A stretch of 64,000 nucleotides of DNA, from contig CM053269.1 in assembly GCA_028583415.1 (NCBI GenBank), positions 79,661,567 through 79,725,566 of the forward strand, given 5' to 3'. Each line of letters begins with the position of its first letter. The first letter of the stretch is position 1. Positions 1 through 11,568 of the stretch are shown in pieces. A program made the translations under genes and the position numbers. The stretch comes from Protea cynaroides (Eukaryota; Streptophyta; Magnoliopsida; Proteales; Proteaceae). The notes under the pieces are model-generated. The model did not search any database and was not told where the DNA came from. It saw nothing but the letters and a program-made list of their open reading frames with translations.

Positions 1-2
1 TA

Positions 3-195
3 GGAATCCCTAAAGAGACACCTCGATTCCAGTTCCTGGGCAAACCAAATCTAGACACACAAGGGTTAATTTTAAACCCGAAAAGTGATCTCTGTGGTTC
101 AAGAAATGGTCCTGATCTCTGTGCTGCCGCAGGTGCTTATCTTTCTCCTCTTCTTACTAATGCTAACATGGTTGGAATTCTGAATCAAGTGGGCT
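3..195 (+). CDS. Unidentified partial reading frame, possible 3' end of a gene
   Basis: An open frame runs in from the left edge of the window and ends at TGA 193-195, giving 63 residues with balanced, protein-like composition (Asn, Gly, Pro and Leu rich; it contains CAAAGAYLSPLLTNANM). AT-rich, UTR-like sequence follows. I do not recognise the family. It could be the terminal exon of a gene starting left of the window, or chance coding potential inside a long intron of the NIPA-type gene whose exons begin at 2948. No membrane segment is evident. Confidence 0.3.
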
Positions 196-2947
196 GAACT
201 GTTATGAAACGATGAATGGCCTTGATCTTTTACCCCACCATTTTAGTGTGCAGTGTAAGGACTGTAGTTGGCAACGTGATACTCTTATCTTGCGAATGTC
301 ATTAATATTTTCTTTTAAAAGAAATCGTTTTTTTTATTTGCAAAAAAATGATTTTTATATCTGATAAAAAATCTGTAGAATATGGGTATCTTCATGTTAA
401 AATTTCATCAATTAATCATATGGATAGAACATGCTTTATATAGGTTATATACTTCTATAATGTTTGGAGAGTTACCTGTTATTCTTTCTCCCCATCAGTA
501 TTACTCAGCTGGGCAACTTAAGGAAATAACTAACATAAAAGAAGCTGCCACATTGGATCACATTCTATTCATTATTCATTTCTTTCTTGCATGGAGCATA
601 AACAAGGGAATCATGACTTACAGGCACCTGGGCAATATAAATACCTGTTTGTGTCTTGGCTTCTTCAAAGTCTTTCTATTAACCTGCCTATATAAACTTT
701 CATGCCCTGCAGACTCATCTGGAGCTCAGCCTGCTAAATCATCGTTTCTTTTAAATCTTTATATATCATTAGTGATCCGTCATGTTGTTTCCAAATTGAG
801 TGCTATAGCTTGAGTGGCACTCATCTGATTCATAAGAAAGATCCAAGAGCTTCTCATCTCAAATGAAGCATTCGTTTAGCTGACCAATAAAAAACAACTG
901 TGTGTAGGTTTCTGTATGAAAGAATTTGTTGCGCTTGGAGATTGTATTTTCATATATAACCATTTCTCAGATGTCTTCCTGCAACCCAATAACTGGACTC
1001 ATCGTGATACAGTGAAGTGTTGAAGAGATACAGTCTTGAAGGATTGTTTTTTGTTTTTAGAGATACAAGGCCCCTCCCTAAACCCTGCAGTAGTGGGAAC
1101 CTCGTGCACTGGGACGCCCTTTTTTATACTTCCATGGTGCTTCTATGGAATTGGAAGGCCATGTCATTGGGCCTCCCCTCTCTCCATTTGTCCTATTTAT
1201 TATGATTCCTTTCTATAGCTTAAGAATTCCTTAAGCTGAATTCTTGTATTGGCTTTGTTCTCCTGATGTACGAGGGTTCATTGGAAACAGCCAAGCCCCC
1301 TCCAGTTGATTTGTAGCTTACTCCTACAATATTAGAAGGACTTCATACCCTGGGCCTTTGGAAATATTGTGCTCCTTTTTCTTTGTCCTTGACCTCTTTC
1401 ATTTTTTTTTTTTTTTGGGAGGGGGGTGTTTACATCATATTTAAGAAAAATAATCACAATCCTAACTAAAATAGAAAACCATAAACTAGGAAATCAAATA
1501 AGTTCATAACACTTAACTGAAAATAAAATCCTAGTCTAATTTAAACAAGGGAACTTCTAAATAAGATTCCTACCTTATCTAAATTTCTTAAATATAAAAG
1601 ATTACAAATATATCCCAATTAAAATTAAATCCTACAAAGATTCCTATCCAAACCCATCTCCTCTTGTGGGCCCCCCACTGCTCAGTGGGTGGGTTAGGCT
1701 AGTTTCAAGCACTTACACTGCCGGACCACAGGCCAGCAACAACACCTATCCTGTGGCAGTATGTTATGAACTTAAATTAAGTGGACAAGTAATCCTCATC
1801 TTCATCTGCTCATGGATTATTTTCAATCCATTCTGATTTTTGCAGTGTCAGGAATGTTTTGAAAATTATTTGGTACAGTATGTTCTGTTAATAAACGTGA
1901 ACCCTTGAAGTTAAGGGAGAAACCTATATATGGCTTGCCATGCCATGTGATCGAGATTGGCAACCAAATTAAGCATGTGACCGGGATTCTCCTCTATCCA
2001 ACTGGCAGAATAACCAGATTATTCCCCCTCATTGCAGAAATATGGCTATTGGTGCTGGAACTGACATTTTCTTTCTTTCCCCCTCCCTCGATCCCCAATA
2101 CATTATTGTTATGTTGTACCCCCTGTTTTTTTTTTTTTTGGATTATAAAGAAAGGACTTATTCAATGCGTGTTGATGAGATGCATCCCCTATTTCCATAA
2201 TCTAGTACCCGAGTAGGATAGAGAAGCTTAATTGTATTCGTATTTAATAACTACGTAAAACTGGAACTTGTATTCCTACCTATATGTCATGAGTGACGGA
2301 TCCTGAACTAATAAAACTGGGAAACGAAAATGAAAAGTACCTAGAGGTGCTGAACTGGTCCATACGAAGCCTAAAGGAGTGGGAATACATCAAATCAAGG
2401 TGAGGCAACATTATAATAATTCGAGTTAATTTCTGCGAACTGAGACATTATTCAGGGTGGCGATGGATGTATTGTAACTGAAGCCAAGCTATCGCCAGAT
2501 GTCTATTGGTATGAGTGTCAGAATTTCTTTGGGTTGACCAAGATGATACAGCAAAAGTAGTTTGAAATTGTACAATTGTATCTGAAAAGAATTGGGGTAT
2601 GGAGTCTGCCTAGTTTCCTCTTTCATGTCAAAATTATGTAGATTCAAGTTTTACTTGGGACCTTCAAAAATTCTTAAAGCTGCCTTCAGCTCCTTCAACT
2701 TTTACCTCATATATAACATTTAAGAGTTATTCCTTTTAACTTTTACCTCATAAATAACATTGAGAAGGCAATTACTTCTGTCAATGTTACAAGCTTATAG
2801 CTTTGAGTTATTGCTTGTATGTATTCAGTACTGTAAATGAAAGAATGCTTTAATTTCCAAATTCAAGGTAAAAGCTTTCGGAATATGGATATTTTGAATC
2901 AATCACATACTATGAATTCTCTCACTTACCTCCTTCCGTTGTTGCAG
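196..2947. other. Non-coding stretch upstream of the NIPA exons
   Basis: AT-rich sequence with poly-T runs near 1400 and 2130 and a short direct repeat (aacttttacctcata, near 2699 and 2739). The only longer frames are low-complexity and lack splice-flanked homology to known proteins. I searched for the preceding NIPA exon, which should end just before an Ala-Leu-Asp-Thr-Phe exon, and did not find it. This is probably intron plus intergenic DNA. Confidence 0.4.
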
Positions 2948-3679
2948 GCTCTTGACACCTTCAACACTGCAGTTGTTTCTCCTATATATTATGTCATGTT
3001 CACGTCACTTACCATTCTTGCAAGTGTCATAATGTTCAAGGTACTATTAGACTGTCTCTACTCATTTCATATTATGTTGGTGATGCCATTTGTTTTAGTT
3101 ATACATCAAAGTAGTGTCTTTATAGGGTAGCTTTATTGAGTTGGTTCCTCGACCAACGAAGAACCTAAAACTACGTGAGTTGTGTCATTTCTCTGATTGT
3201 ATGTTCAACACAGCTAACATATGTATAAAGTTGAAAATGATCTAGGTGAAACATAAAAGAAATAGCCCTTTCTGGTCTGTTCTCAATTTTGGTTCTGGTA
3301 GCTTTTTTCAGGATTGGGATGGCCAAAGTGTGGGGAACATTGTGTCTGAAATATGTGGCTTCATCGTAGTGCTTTCTGGGACCATTTTATTGCATGCGAC
3401 GAAAGACTTTGAGAGAAGTTCATCCTTTAGAGGTCAGTGATAAGTGTGTTAATCCCTCTATAAAGCCTATCCTGTCTCGCTATCATATCGCAATCAATTT
3501 GCTGAATTTTGAACTATTTAGGATTCTTGTGCTTAATGATTGCCATTCATGTAGGTAACTATGCACCCTTGTCCCCATCATTATCAGCCCGGCTTTGCAG
3601 TGGAAATGGAGACATATTAAAGCATGATGAGGAAGGCGTACCTCCTGAGGAAATCTGCTTGAGAAGACAGGAGGTGTAA
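2948..3679 (+). CDS. NIPA-family magnesium transporter, 3' exons only (partial)
   Basis: Three exons join in frame: 2948-3040 (31 codons, acceptor after ttgttgcag, donor AAG|gtact), 3312-3432 (acceptor ttttttcag, donor gtcagt) and 3555-3679 (acceptor atgtag, TAA stop 3677-3679). The first reads ALDTFNTAVVSPIYYVMFTS, the hallmark of a NIPA (DUF803) transmembrane helix. The second starts DWDGQS and carries another helix with CGFIVVLSGTILLH. The third is a hydrophilic tail. NIPA proteins are multi-span membrane proteins associated with Mg2+ transport; plant members sit in plasma or endosomal membranes. The usual protein has about 330 residues, and only about the last 112 are here. The 5' exons were not found between 196 and 2947, so they lie left of the window behind a long intron, or the locus is a truncated copy. 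The splice sites and frame look intact. Confidence 0.8.
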
Positions 3680-4942
3680 TAGTTGCTGAGGACTTTCCAA
3701 AACTGACCACCTTACCAAATTGCAAGATAACATGAAATTGCAGTGGGAATTCTGCAAACTCAGAGAAAGTAGAGTATGATTAGATGAGTCCTCACCATTC
3801 ACGTCAATGGAATTCCAGAAGGAAATATTGGGGCTTATATGAATGAAGATTCCATTTGGTTCAGTTAGTTGTGGTATCAGACTTTCTCGGAGTTCTGCAT
3901 TCAATATTTGTTGTGAGGAAAGAGTTGGGGTTGTGGTGGTCGATATTTTACATGTCGCAATGCATGCCTCTGCATACTTTATAAAAAGTTCTCGGAGTTG
4001 CTGTGTTGGAGGATGGTTTGCTGGATGTTGTGAGTTTAGGAATAACAGCTGCATTGGTGACATAGAAACATTCATTTGGTCTGGGTTTCCTTATGCAGGA
4101 ACTCTCTCTGACAATGAATGTCAGTGTATTTGGGTAAATGAGTTCTATGGGGGAATCCATCCACACTTCCATGCATGTTTTGGGTGTTTTCTGAGTTGTA
4201 AAGAAAACTGACTTGCTTGTAGAATACTCATCTGATTTTTTATTTGTTCTGTTGACTTGTAATTATGAAATTTGGTAATAAAACCGCAGGGAGGAGGAGG
4301 GAAAACAGGGTTAAGTTTGGAATCATGACCAATCATTTTTTCTGTTCAATATTTGTTGAGAATCGACCAATGTGGCATTTACTGGAGGTGCATATTATTT
4401 TACTGGAGGGCATTTCTATAATTTCTCTTTTCTCCATCAATATTTGTGATACCCTTTGCAGGAGGGGGAGGTTATAAATCTTCAGAAACACCATTGGAGG
4501 GGATCTAGGTCAGGCTTAGTTGTCCAGAAACATAGATCTTTCTGATGAAAAAACATAGCTGAATATGATCCAGGTTTTTCTTTAGGGAACACATTCCTCC
4601 AGTTTTCTGTATCTGACAACTTTTCTTTCTGGATTATCATAGCCTTATTGTCAAAACCTCAGGTGAGATAGATGTGTTTTAGCCTTGATATTACCTTCTT
4701 CTCTGAACTCCGAAGGTCTGAGCCTCACACTTTGTTTCTAATTCCTGGCCTGCTTCCTCTCCCAGCCTGAAATGGTCTTCAGATTGTTTCTAAAGTTCCA
4801 ACAACTTCTTTCACCATTTACAGAGTCTGGAGGTGGTATATATTGAGTCATAGTATCTAAATTCATGAGTTGAAATAAAATTAACATTAATTGTGTTCAT
4901 TAAAAAAAATAAACTAGGGAAAATGAAGTACATGCTGTTGGC

Positions 4943-4945
<3 letters not shown>
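3680..4945 (+). other. Probable 3' UTR and downstream sequence of the NIPA-type gene
   Basis: No supported coding exon. The sequence directly after the TAA at 3677 is moderately GC-rich and then becomes T-rich. Several short frames on both strands overlap each other and resemble no family. I see no further element. Confidence 0.35.

Positions 4946-4991
<46 letters not shown>
4946..4991. repeat. (TC)n microsatellite
   Basis: Uninterrupted TC dinucleotide tract of about 46 bases, followed by ccaggtaacc. Confidence 0.95.
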
Positions 4992-4993
<2 letters not shown>

Positions 4994-6540
4994 GGTAACC
5001 GGTTACTGGTTCTTGTATTTCCATTTTTATTGCTAACTTATAAGATTTCAATATACCCCATTAGTTTGTAGATCCTCGCAATAAACTAATTGTTTAATTA
5101 CATTTTAATCCGACTTTCTTGGCTTTCTTCCTCACCATTTGGACTAGAAACTATGATGGACTACTGAAGGCCTGATCTTTAACTCTATGGATTGCTTAAA
5201 CTTAGCCTGTGCAATTTGGATGGAATGGAGATTTTAAATAGAAAGTGGTGTCATGGGAAAACCTTCAATTTTTTTAAGGCTTAAATGCTTGGATGAAAGC
5301 GGTTTTAGACTGTTAGAAATTACTATGGCCTTTAAAGCACAAGGAAAATTATATTAATGTTAGAAGATTTGTACACTAAAACTCTGGAGAACCAAGATAA
5401 AACCAAACAACTGACTACTCTCTCTACCTTTGGTAGACCTAGACAAACAAAGATGAGAAATTCAATTTTGATTCAAGGGTCCACCTTCGGCATTGCCCAT
5501 CACTAGAAACATCATATCAAAAACTGAAAGCAACTAAATGGAAGCTTCATCCTATCAAATTAGGAGTGGAAACAAATTTAGCCCTCTTGACTATCTCAAA
5601 TTATGTCATCTTTTACAAGAAGGGGATTAGAAATTCACGAATAAGAAGCTTGTTGAAGCAAACATCCAATTGGTCAGATGGTTGGTCCCTTGCTTGTCGA
5701 AGCAAGGGCTAGGAAGAGGTCTCAAATTCTGTTCTCTTCCCCACCCAAACCACAACAGCAGTGGAGTTGCATTCTATCCAATGCCTGTTGATTCATCTAC
5801 TTTTCTTTAAAGGCCATTCTTTAGGCTGTTTTCTGTGGGAACTGATTTAGTTCACCTCAGGAGTATGAATGTTCTGATTGTGACTTTCTTACCAATCTTG
5901 ACACCTCAAAAGAACTAGACATCAGTTATACACTCTAGTGTTACATTTTTCACTTGGATTAAATACATTTGTTATGACAAAAACAATCACCAATGGTTTA
6001 ACATTGCAACCAAACACAGTCAGAAGGTTGATGATTCCCTTCTCTTTTTAAGTTTTCTTTTTAAGTTAAATTTTTTTTCTGCCCTTTCCTTTAATTCCCC
6101 TTGCAACCAAACATAGCCAGAAGGTTGATGATTTCAGCCAGATGGAAGGGTTCAACGTTCTCCCAAATCTGCTCCTCTTTCATTATCATCATATGCTTCT
6201 CCCACTTTGATAATTTATAAATGTTATGGTTGGATCGAATAGCGATATCTACATAATTGAGTATTTATTTCAGCATTATTATTATTATTTTTTGGATAAG
6301 TAGGTCCCAAGGAAATTTAAATTCATGATCTTTTTGAGATGTACCTTGCACGGCCAAGTTCACCGGCAGATAAATAAGTATACTCTTCAGCGTGGCTAAG
6401 TTCACCTGAACGTACATGTAGTTGTACTCTACACGATTGACAAAAAATATTCTTCTTCCCTAACTGTCCATGTAGGGTACAGGTGAACTCAATTCTATCT
6501 TTCACTTCTTTGTGACACGAAAAACTGTAGAGATCTTAAT
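4992..6540. other. Intergenic DNA with a repeated 35-base motif
   Basis: No gene seen. The motif gcaaccaaacacagtcagaa (from about 6006) recurs in diverged form at about 6104, roughly 97 bases on, suggesting a local duplication or small repeat element. The remainder is AT-rich and featureless. Confidence 0.35.
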
Positions 6541-6554
6541 GGGATCTGATCCTC

Positions 6555-6692
6555 TTTGAGTCCAATTCGTCTCCAATTATTGGAGATTTCAATCCAACAT
6601 TCTGCTAACTAAACATGCCTACCAATACCTGATTAACTCCAGTCGTTGAATGTTAGATTAGAGTCTCCAATAACTGAAGACGATTTCAACCC
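6555..6692. repeat. Imperfect inverted repeat (possible MITE remnant)
   Basis: The arm at about 6559-6602 (gtctccaattattggagat region) pairs imperfectly with 6645-6690 (gagtctccaataactgaaga region), with a spacer of about 45 bases. No target duplication was identified. Confidence 0.35.
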
Positions 6693-7028
6693 ATCCTCTT
6701 TGATGGGTGCAGAACCCATTATACAGGTGCGGGACCCACAACCATGGAGCACGGGAGAGCATCCACATTCAGATTCTGGATCCTTGGATCTTACGCTGTC
6801 CATGGAGTGTGGGACTAACCAATGGACCACAGCCCCACTGGACATGGATGATATGAAATCTAGGGGGAGGGTACCCACGTGGGTGGTAGATCCAGGCTCC
6901 ACACTCTCTAGGCTAGGTATCATTACTATTCTAGTATTCTGTTACCATCCCTGCTAAAACGCATGAATGTTCAAAGCCAAGCTGTTCTTCCTCTTAACTC
7001 TCCATTAATTCCTAACAAACTGTTTGTT

Positions 7029-7031
<3 letters not shown>

Positions 7032-7074
<43 letters not shown>
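7032..7074 (+). repeat. (CT)n tract in the probable 5' UTR of the hyccin gene
   Basis: A CT run of about 43 bases ends 67 bases before the hyccin ATG at 7142. Pyrimidine tracts in this position are common near plant transcription starts. Whether it acts in promoter or leader function is inference. Confidence 0.9.
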
Positions 7075-7075
<1 letters not shown>

Positions 7076-7141
7076 AGACGTTTTACCACTACAAAAGCCT
7101 TGTCTTTTCAGATCTCCTTTTAGTCTGACTCTAAACAGCCA

Positions 7142-8200
7142 ATGTCTTTCCGTAGCTCCTATGAAGCCATTACTTTCACCCCTGAGGAAACTGCCATTAG
7201 AGCCCGTTCAGCCATTGAATCACTCTCTCCTATCCTCAATGATGATCTACCTCCTTCTCTCTCCTCTTCTGAAAACCCTGCCTCATCTCTCCTCCATGAC
7301 ACTGAACTTGCAGCCAAGATCTCATCACACCTTCGCCAACCCAACTCCGGTGCCGGCGATGACCCACTTTGCCGATGGCTTTACGACACATTCCAATCCT
7401 CCCATCCTGATCTTGAATTAGTCGTATTGAGGTTCTTGCCGATCATCTCCGGAATCTATCTCTCTCGAGCCAAATCTCGAAAGCCCCTGGCCGGATTCGA
7501 GGCTGTACTCTTAGCTCTTTATTCCCATGAAACAACAGCAAGAACAGGCCAAGCAACAACTGTTACCATCCCATGCATTTCACGTTCAAGCATATATCAT
7601 GAATCCAAACTGACTACCAACAGCAATGCTAGTGATCTTAATATAGCAGTTTTGTCACCAAGCCTAGAGCCCCTTGGTACTGTTAGAGCAACAAAGAGGG
7701 CTCGTATTGTTGGTGTAGCCTTGGAGCTGTATTATACAAAAATAGCCCTCATGCCCATAGGCTCTAAAATTGATTTTTGTGAGTTTTGTGTGGCTTGGGC
7801 TGGTCAAGATGGGGAGATGTTCAAAAAGGTTGAAGATGTTAAAGAAGAAAGTAGTTCTGACTTGAAAAATGAAGAGGAAAGGGTTGGTAATGGTGGAGAA
7901 AATGTTTCTACTAGTGAAGGTCAGGAGAGTGGGTCAAGGATTCCTTTACCTTGGGAGCTTTTGCAACCAGTTTTGAGGGTCTTGAGTCATTGCCTTGTGG
8001 GTCCAAAGAATTCAAAGGAGCTGACACAGGCTGCACTTGCTGCCTCTAGGTGTTTGTATGCAAGGGCATTGCATGATGTTAACCCTAGGATGATTCTAGC
8101 CACTGAGAGTCTTCTCAAGCTGGGGAAGATGACAATGGATCCAACTGATAAAATAGATCATACAGAGATAATTATAGAAGACAATGTTATCACCCTTTAA
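7142..8200 (+). CDS. HYC: Hyccin-domain protein (FAM126 family), PI4KIIIalpha complex subunit
   Basis: A single-exon frame of 352 codons with no internal disruption. Residues about 10-330 match the plant hyccin/FAM126 fold: an N-terminal helical stretch (SFRSSYEAITFTPEE), a mid region DPLCRWLYDTFQSSHPDLEL, then PLAGFEAVLLALYSHE and a C-terminal helix ALAASRCLYARALHDVNPRM. A low-complexity acidic insert (residues about 230-265, KEESSSDLKNEEE) separates the two parts. In plants hyccin proteins (HYC1/HYC2) join PI4Kalpha1, NPG/TTC7-like and EFOP/EFR3-like proteins to anchor PI4-kinase at the plasma membrane and sustain its PI4P pool; this is family knowledge. The ATG at 7142 was chosen because the homologous N-terminus begins there and a CT-rich leader precedes it. 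Lack of introns is usual for plant members. No partner genes lie in the window. Confidence 0.9.
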   Translation: MSFRSSYEAITFTPEETAIRARSAIESLSPILNDDLPPSLSSSENPASSLLHDTELAAKISSHLRQPNSGAGDDPLCRWLYDTFQSSHPDLELVVLRFLPIISGIYLSRAKSRKPLAGFEAVLLALYSHETTARTGQATTVTIPCISRSSIYHESKLTTNSNASDLNIAVLSPSLEPLGTVRATKRARIVGVALELYYTKIALMPIGSKIDFCEFCVAWAGQDGEMFKKVEDVKEESSSDLKNEEERVGNGGENVSTSEGQESGSRIPLPWELLQPVLRVLSHCLVGPKNSKELTQAALAASRCLYARALHDVNPRMILATESLLKLGKMTMDPTDKIDHTEIIIEDNVITL

Positions 8201-8903
8201 TGTTTCTGTATTTTGGTTTCTTTTGTTTGTGTTCTTAGAATGTTTTGAGTCATGACTTGAGAACCATATTTCCTTATTTATTTATTTATTATTACTATTT
8301 TTTTGAATTTAGTTATGCTAACTTGCAAATGCTATTTCCATTGTTGAGGGTTAGAACTTAGAAAGTTATTTGTATGTTGATAGAGATCTTTCAATGCACT
8401 TATACACAAGGGTGTTAATTTGGCACTGAAAACGTATAGGGAAATTGAAACCGACAGTGTAAAAGGGTAACGAGTTGAATCGAAATATAATCGATATAGT
8501 AATAATATGAAAAATAGAAATTTTATTTTGTAAAATATTGTATCGGTATTATTAACCAAACCAATGGTTCGTCCTGAACTGTACCAAATTATCTGAAACC
8601 GTACCCACTATATATACATATAAATTTATAATGATTTTTTCCTCGTGTACTAGGTTATGTATGAACCATATAAACCATATATAAATAGGATAAAAAACCA
8701 TATATACACCGAATAAAAACTATATCCGATACCGATTAAAACCTGTACATATGGTAATGGTATCAACCTTTTTCCCTTCTGTACCAATCGAAACCATACC
8801 AAATTATCAATACCAAATCGATTGACACCCTCATTTATACAACTGAGTAAATTAACATGTATTGCAAATGCCCCAACGAGCATAATTAATAAGTAATTAG
8901 GTC
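8201..8903. other. 3' flank of the hyccin gene, AT-rich
   Basis: T-rich 3' UTR-like sequence and AT-rich intergenic DNA. Around 8560-8830 are tracts of ttggtttgg/ccgatacc-type wording typical of degraded plant repeats. No gene is supported. Confidence 0.35.
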
Positions 8904-9820
8904 TAGGGGTGCAAGTTTTACTCTGACGACCCTAACCCGCCCTGAACCCTGGCAGGGTTGAACCGGCCCGAACCCTGACAGGGCTGGATTAGGGCTTAAT
9001 TTTTTATCAACCCTGGCAGGGTTGGGTTGGGTTAGGATTGACCCCATGGGTTGAACCCAGCCCGGCCCGACCCTGTATATATATATGAATATACTCTAGG
9101 AAGTGTTGCCGACTCTAAGAGGCGTTGAGACATTGTCTGAGAGACTGAGAGTCGACTGTTGAAAAAGGTTAGGTGAGAATTGAAATCTCCTGAGGAGTTT
9201 TCCTTGTTTTGAGTTAAATGTTTTTTATAGTTTGATTGTTATTGCTTCGACTTCATTTGCTGATCTATTAGAAAACTGTAAGGAGATTTTACTTTGTTTT
9301 GAGTTATGTGTTTTCAATCTTTATGTTGTTCTTTTGACAGATTAAGTATGTTGTTTGATTTTTGTTGTTTCTATTTTATTTGTTGATCTTTTAGAGTTTC
9401 TCTCTGTTTTGGCTACCAATCTTGTTCATATTTTGTTTATATTTTCATCGGTAAAGATTTATGATTCTCATGAGTGTTGTAATAGACAATCAAAAGCATG
9501 TTTAATGATCGACAAGAGATTTCTATTTGAGCTAAGATCAAATGAGTTTTAAATGAATTGTATGATTGACATCGTTTATCCTCTCTTTTTTTCTCTTTTT
9601 ACCTATGGGGATCTTTTTTTCTCTTTTTACCTCCTCCTGAATCAGGGTTAATTAGGGTTAACCCGGCCCAACCCGGTCCTGTCAGGGTCAGGGTTAGGGT
9701 TGTACATTTTCTGACCCTGGCAGAGTTGGGCTGGGTTAGGGTTTAGTTTAAATAGTCAAGGTTGGGGTTAGGGTTTTGAAAAATCCGGCCCAATCCGGCC
9801 CTGTTGCAGCCCTACCCCTA
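8904..9820. mobile_element. Non-autonomous hAT-like TIR element
   Basis: The ends begin TAGGGGT and finish ACCCCTA; reading inward both ends reach a GCAA motif and then GC-rich subterminal repeats built from the palindrome aaccctggcagggtt (left near 8943 and 9010; right near 9650-9740 in more diverged form). The interior is AT-rich with no transposase. The TAGGGGT-type terminus and subterminal repeats resemble hAT elements, but I could not find an 8-base target duplication, so the boundaries are approximate. Confidence 0.5.
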
Positions 9821-10025
9821 TGTGCAATTAACCAATTAACAGGAAAAAAAGATTGTGAGGGGAGAGTGTTTGTATGTCGATGATAAATTTATAGCTATGA
9901 GAATTATAATATTGTGGATAATAATATATTTATAGGTACAAGGGTTTTTCTTCCCCTAAAAACATTTAGACCCACTGCAAAAAAGATACGGTAGCTAAAA
10001 ATGGGAATGGGCCACGGTATTCTAA

Positions 10026-10114
10026 TACCGCTGTGGCGGAAAGTATTTTTGGCGGTGAAACTGTTCGTAATACCGCTGTGGCGGAAAGTATTTTTGGCGG
10101 CAAAATTGTTCGCG
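10026..10114. repeat. 45-bp tandem repeat, two copies (CACTA subterminal)
   Basis: The unit starts taccgctgtggcggaaagta at 10026 and again at 10071; the copies differ at a few bases at their ends. Confidence 0.85.
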
Positions 10115-10148
10115 GGCTTCGTTCCTTGTTGGCGGTATATTATATCAG

Positions 10149-10630
10149 TCTTCTTTTCCTCTTCTTTCTGCATAATGATAACCACATCTCTTTGTATTCT
10201 TTCCATGAGAAGAACCGATGAACTCCACCGCTTGTGAGATCTCTCTGGTTCCCACCATTACAAGAAGCTCCGACGAACTCCACCGCAGTGTGTTCCTCTC
10301 TGATTCCCACCGATAGAAGAAGCTTCGACGAACTCCATCTCAGGTGTTTTCCTCTTTGATTCCCACCAGATACGTTTCCTTTTCTCTCTGATTCTCATTA
10401 TTTTTTAAAGCATATCACTCTTCTTTTCCTCTTCTTTCTGCATAACCCTAACCGCATGTCTCTTCGTATTCTCTCTGATTCTCATCATTACAAGAAGCTC
10501 CGATGAACTCCACTTCCTCTCTGATTTCCACCGATAGAAGAAGCTCCTACGAACTCCACCGCAGGTGTTTTCCTCTCTGATTCCCACTAGGTACGATTCC
10601 TTTCTCTCTGATTCTCATTATTTTTTAAAG
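10149..10630. repeat. Diverged tandem duplication in the CACTA leader
   Basis: The segment beginning tcttcttttcctcttctttc at 10149 recurs at 10419 and both copies end in ctctctgattctcattattt. Inside each copy smaller blocks (gaagctccgacgaactccac and variants) recur about every 55-70 bases, and the second copy lacks one block. Confidence 0.75.
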
Positions 10631-11252
10631 CTGTTCTTGGAACTTCATCGAATGCCAACACAGATGGTCCCTGTTTTTCTAAATATCAAATCCTTTCTGA
10701 ACCCCAATGCTGGCTTAGCATGCATTACATCTTGGGTAACAGCCATTGCCATTAACGTTTAGCAACGATGGATAACCAGATCCTGTTACATTTTGGGTAA
10801 CAGCTATCGCCATTACATTTCCTTTCTCCTTGCTCGGATCCATCTTGGATAACCAGATCCTGTTAGTCCTTCTCCAAGATGCCGGTAACATTAGCAACGA
10901 TGGCATCATTGGAATACCAACCGACATGAATGAGTGTTTGTTAAGGGTATTTTAGAAACTATTCATGCCCATTTAGTTGATATTCTTTTTATATGACAAT
11001 AATAAAATCAGGCCTATAGATCTGTTTTATGATATTATAAAGTGGAAGGATGGAATTGTAGAAAAACTAATTTTTTAGAGGGCTTGAGTGTTATATATGC
11101 TTTTAGATTAACTGTAAATATTTTTATTTTAGAAATAGAGATATTAATACATTAAGAATTAACCCAAGTAGAATCACCCAATGGGATCTTACCTCTTGAC
11201 TTGTTTAACAAGAAGATATAGGTGGAGAAGTAGCAATAAGAAAAGAACAGGA

Positions 11253-11254
<2 letters not shown>

Positions 11255-11311
<57 letters not shown>
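11255..11311. repeat. (GA)n microsatellite
   Basis: An uninterrupted GA tract of about 57 bases, followed shortly by a short CT tract near 11333-11346. Confidence 0.95.
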
Positions 11312-11316
<5 letters not shown>

Positions 11317-11568
11317 CACATTTAGATAATTTCTCTCTCTCTCTCTCCCCCTCTATCCTGAAGAATTCTTGTTGGTTTTGTGCAAGAATAGCTTAAAGAG
11401 AACTCAATTCCTAGCTTATTTTGTAGCTTCTTCTTGTTTATCAATATCACATTTTTACATTGTAGTGTTTTAGAAATATTTTCTCTTGGCTTACAATGGA
11501 AAATAACAATTGAAGTTGCTCTGTTATGCTTAAAAACCTGTATGGTATTTTATTTGTAGCAGATACGT

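Noticed and set aside
6646..6957. Overlapping frames on both strands of about 100 codons
   Set aside because: No family resemblance and both strands open over the same sequence; probably repeat-derived.
9640..9770. Telomere-like agggttagggtt words
   Set aside because: Irregular and mixed with ccggccc and cagggtc; they belong to the subterminal repeats of the TIR element, not a telomere array.
11457..11470. ttgtagtg as a CACTA 3' end
   Set aside because: It lies just upstream of the transposase, in the wrong place and without matching subterminal repeats.
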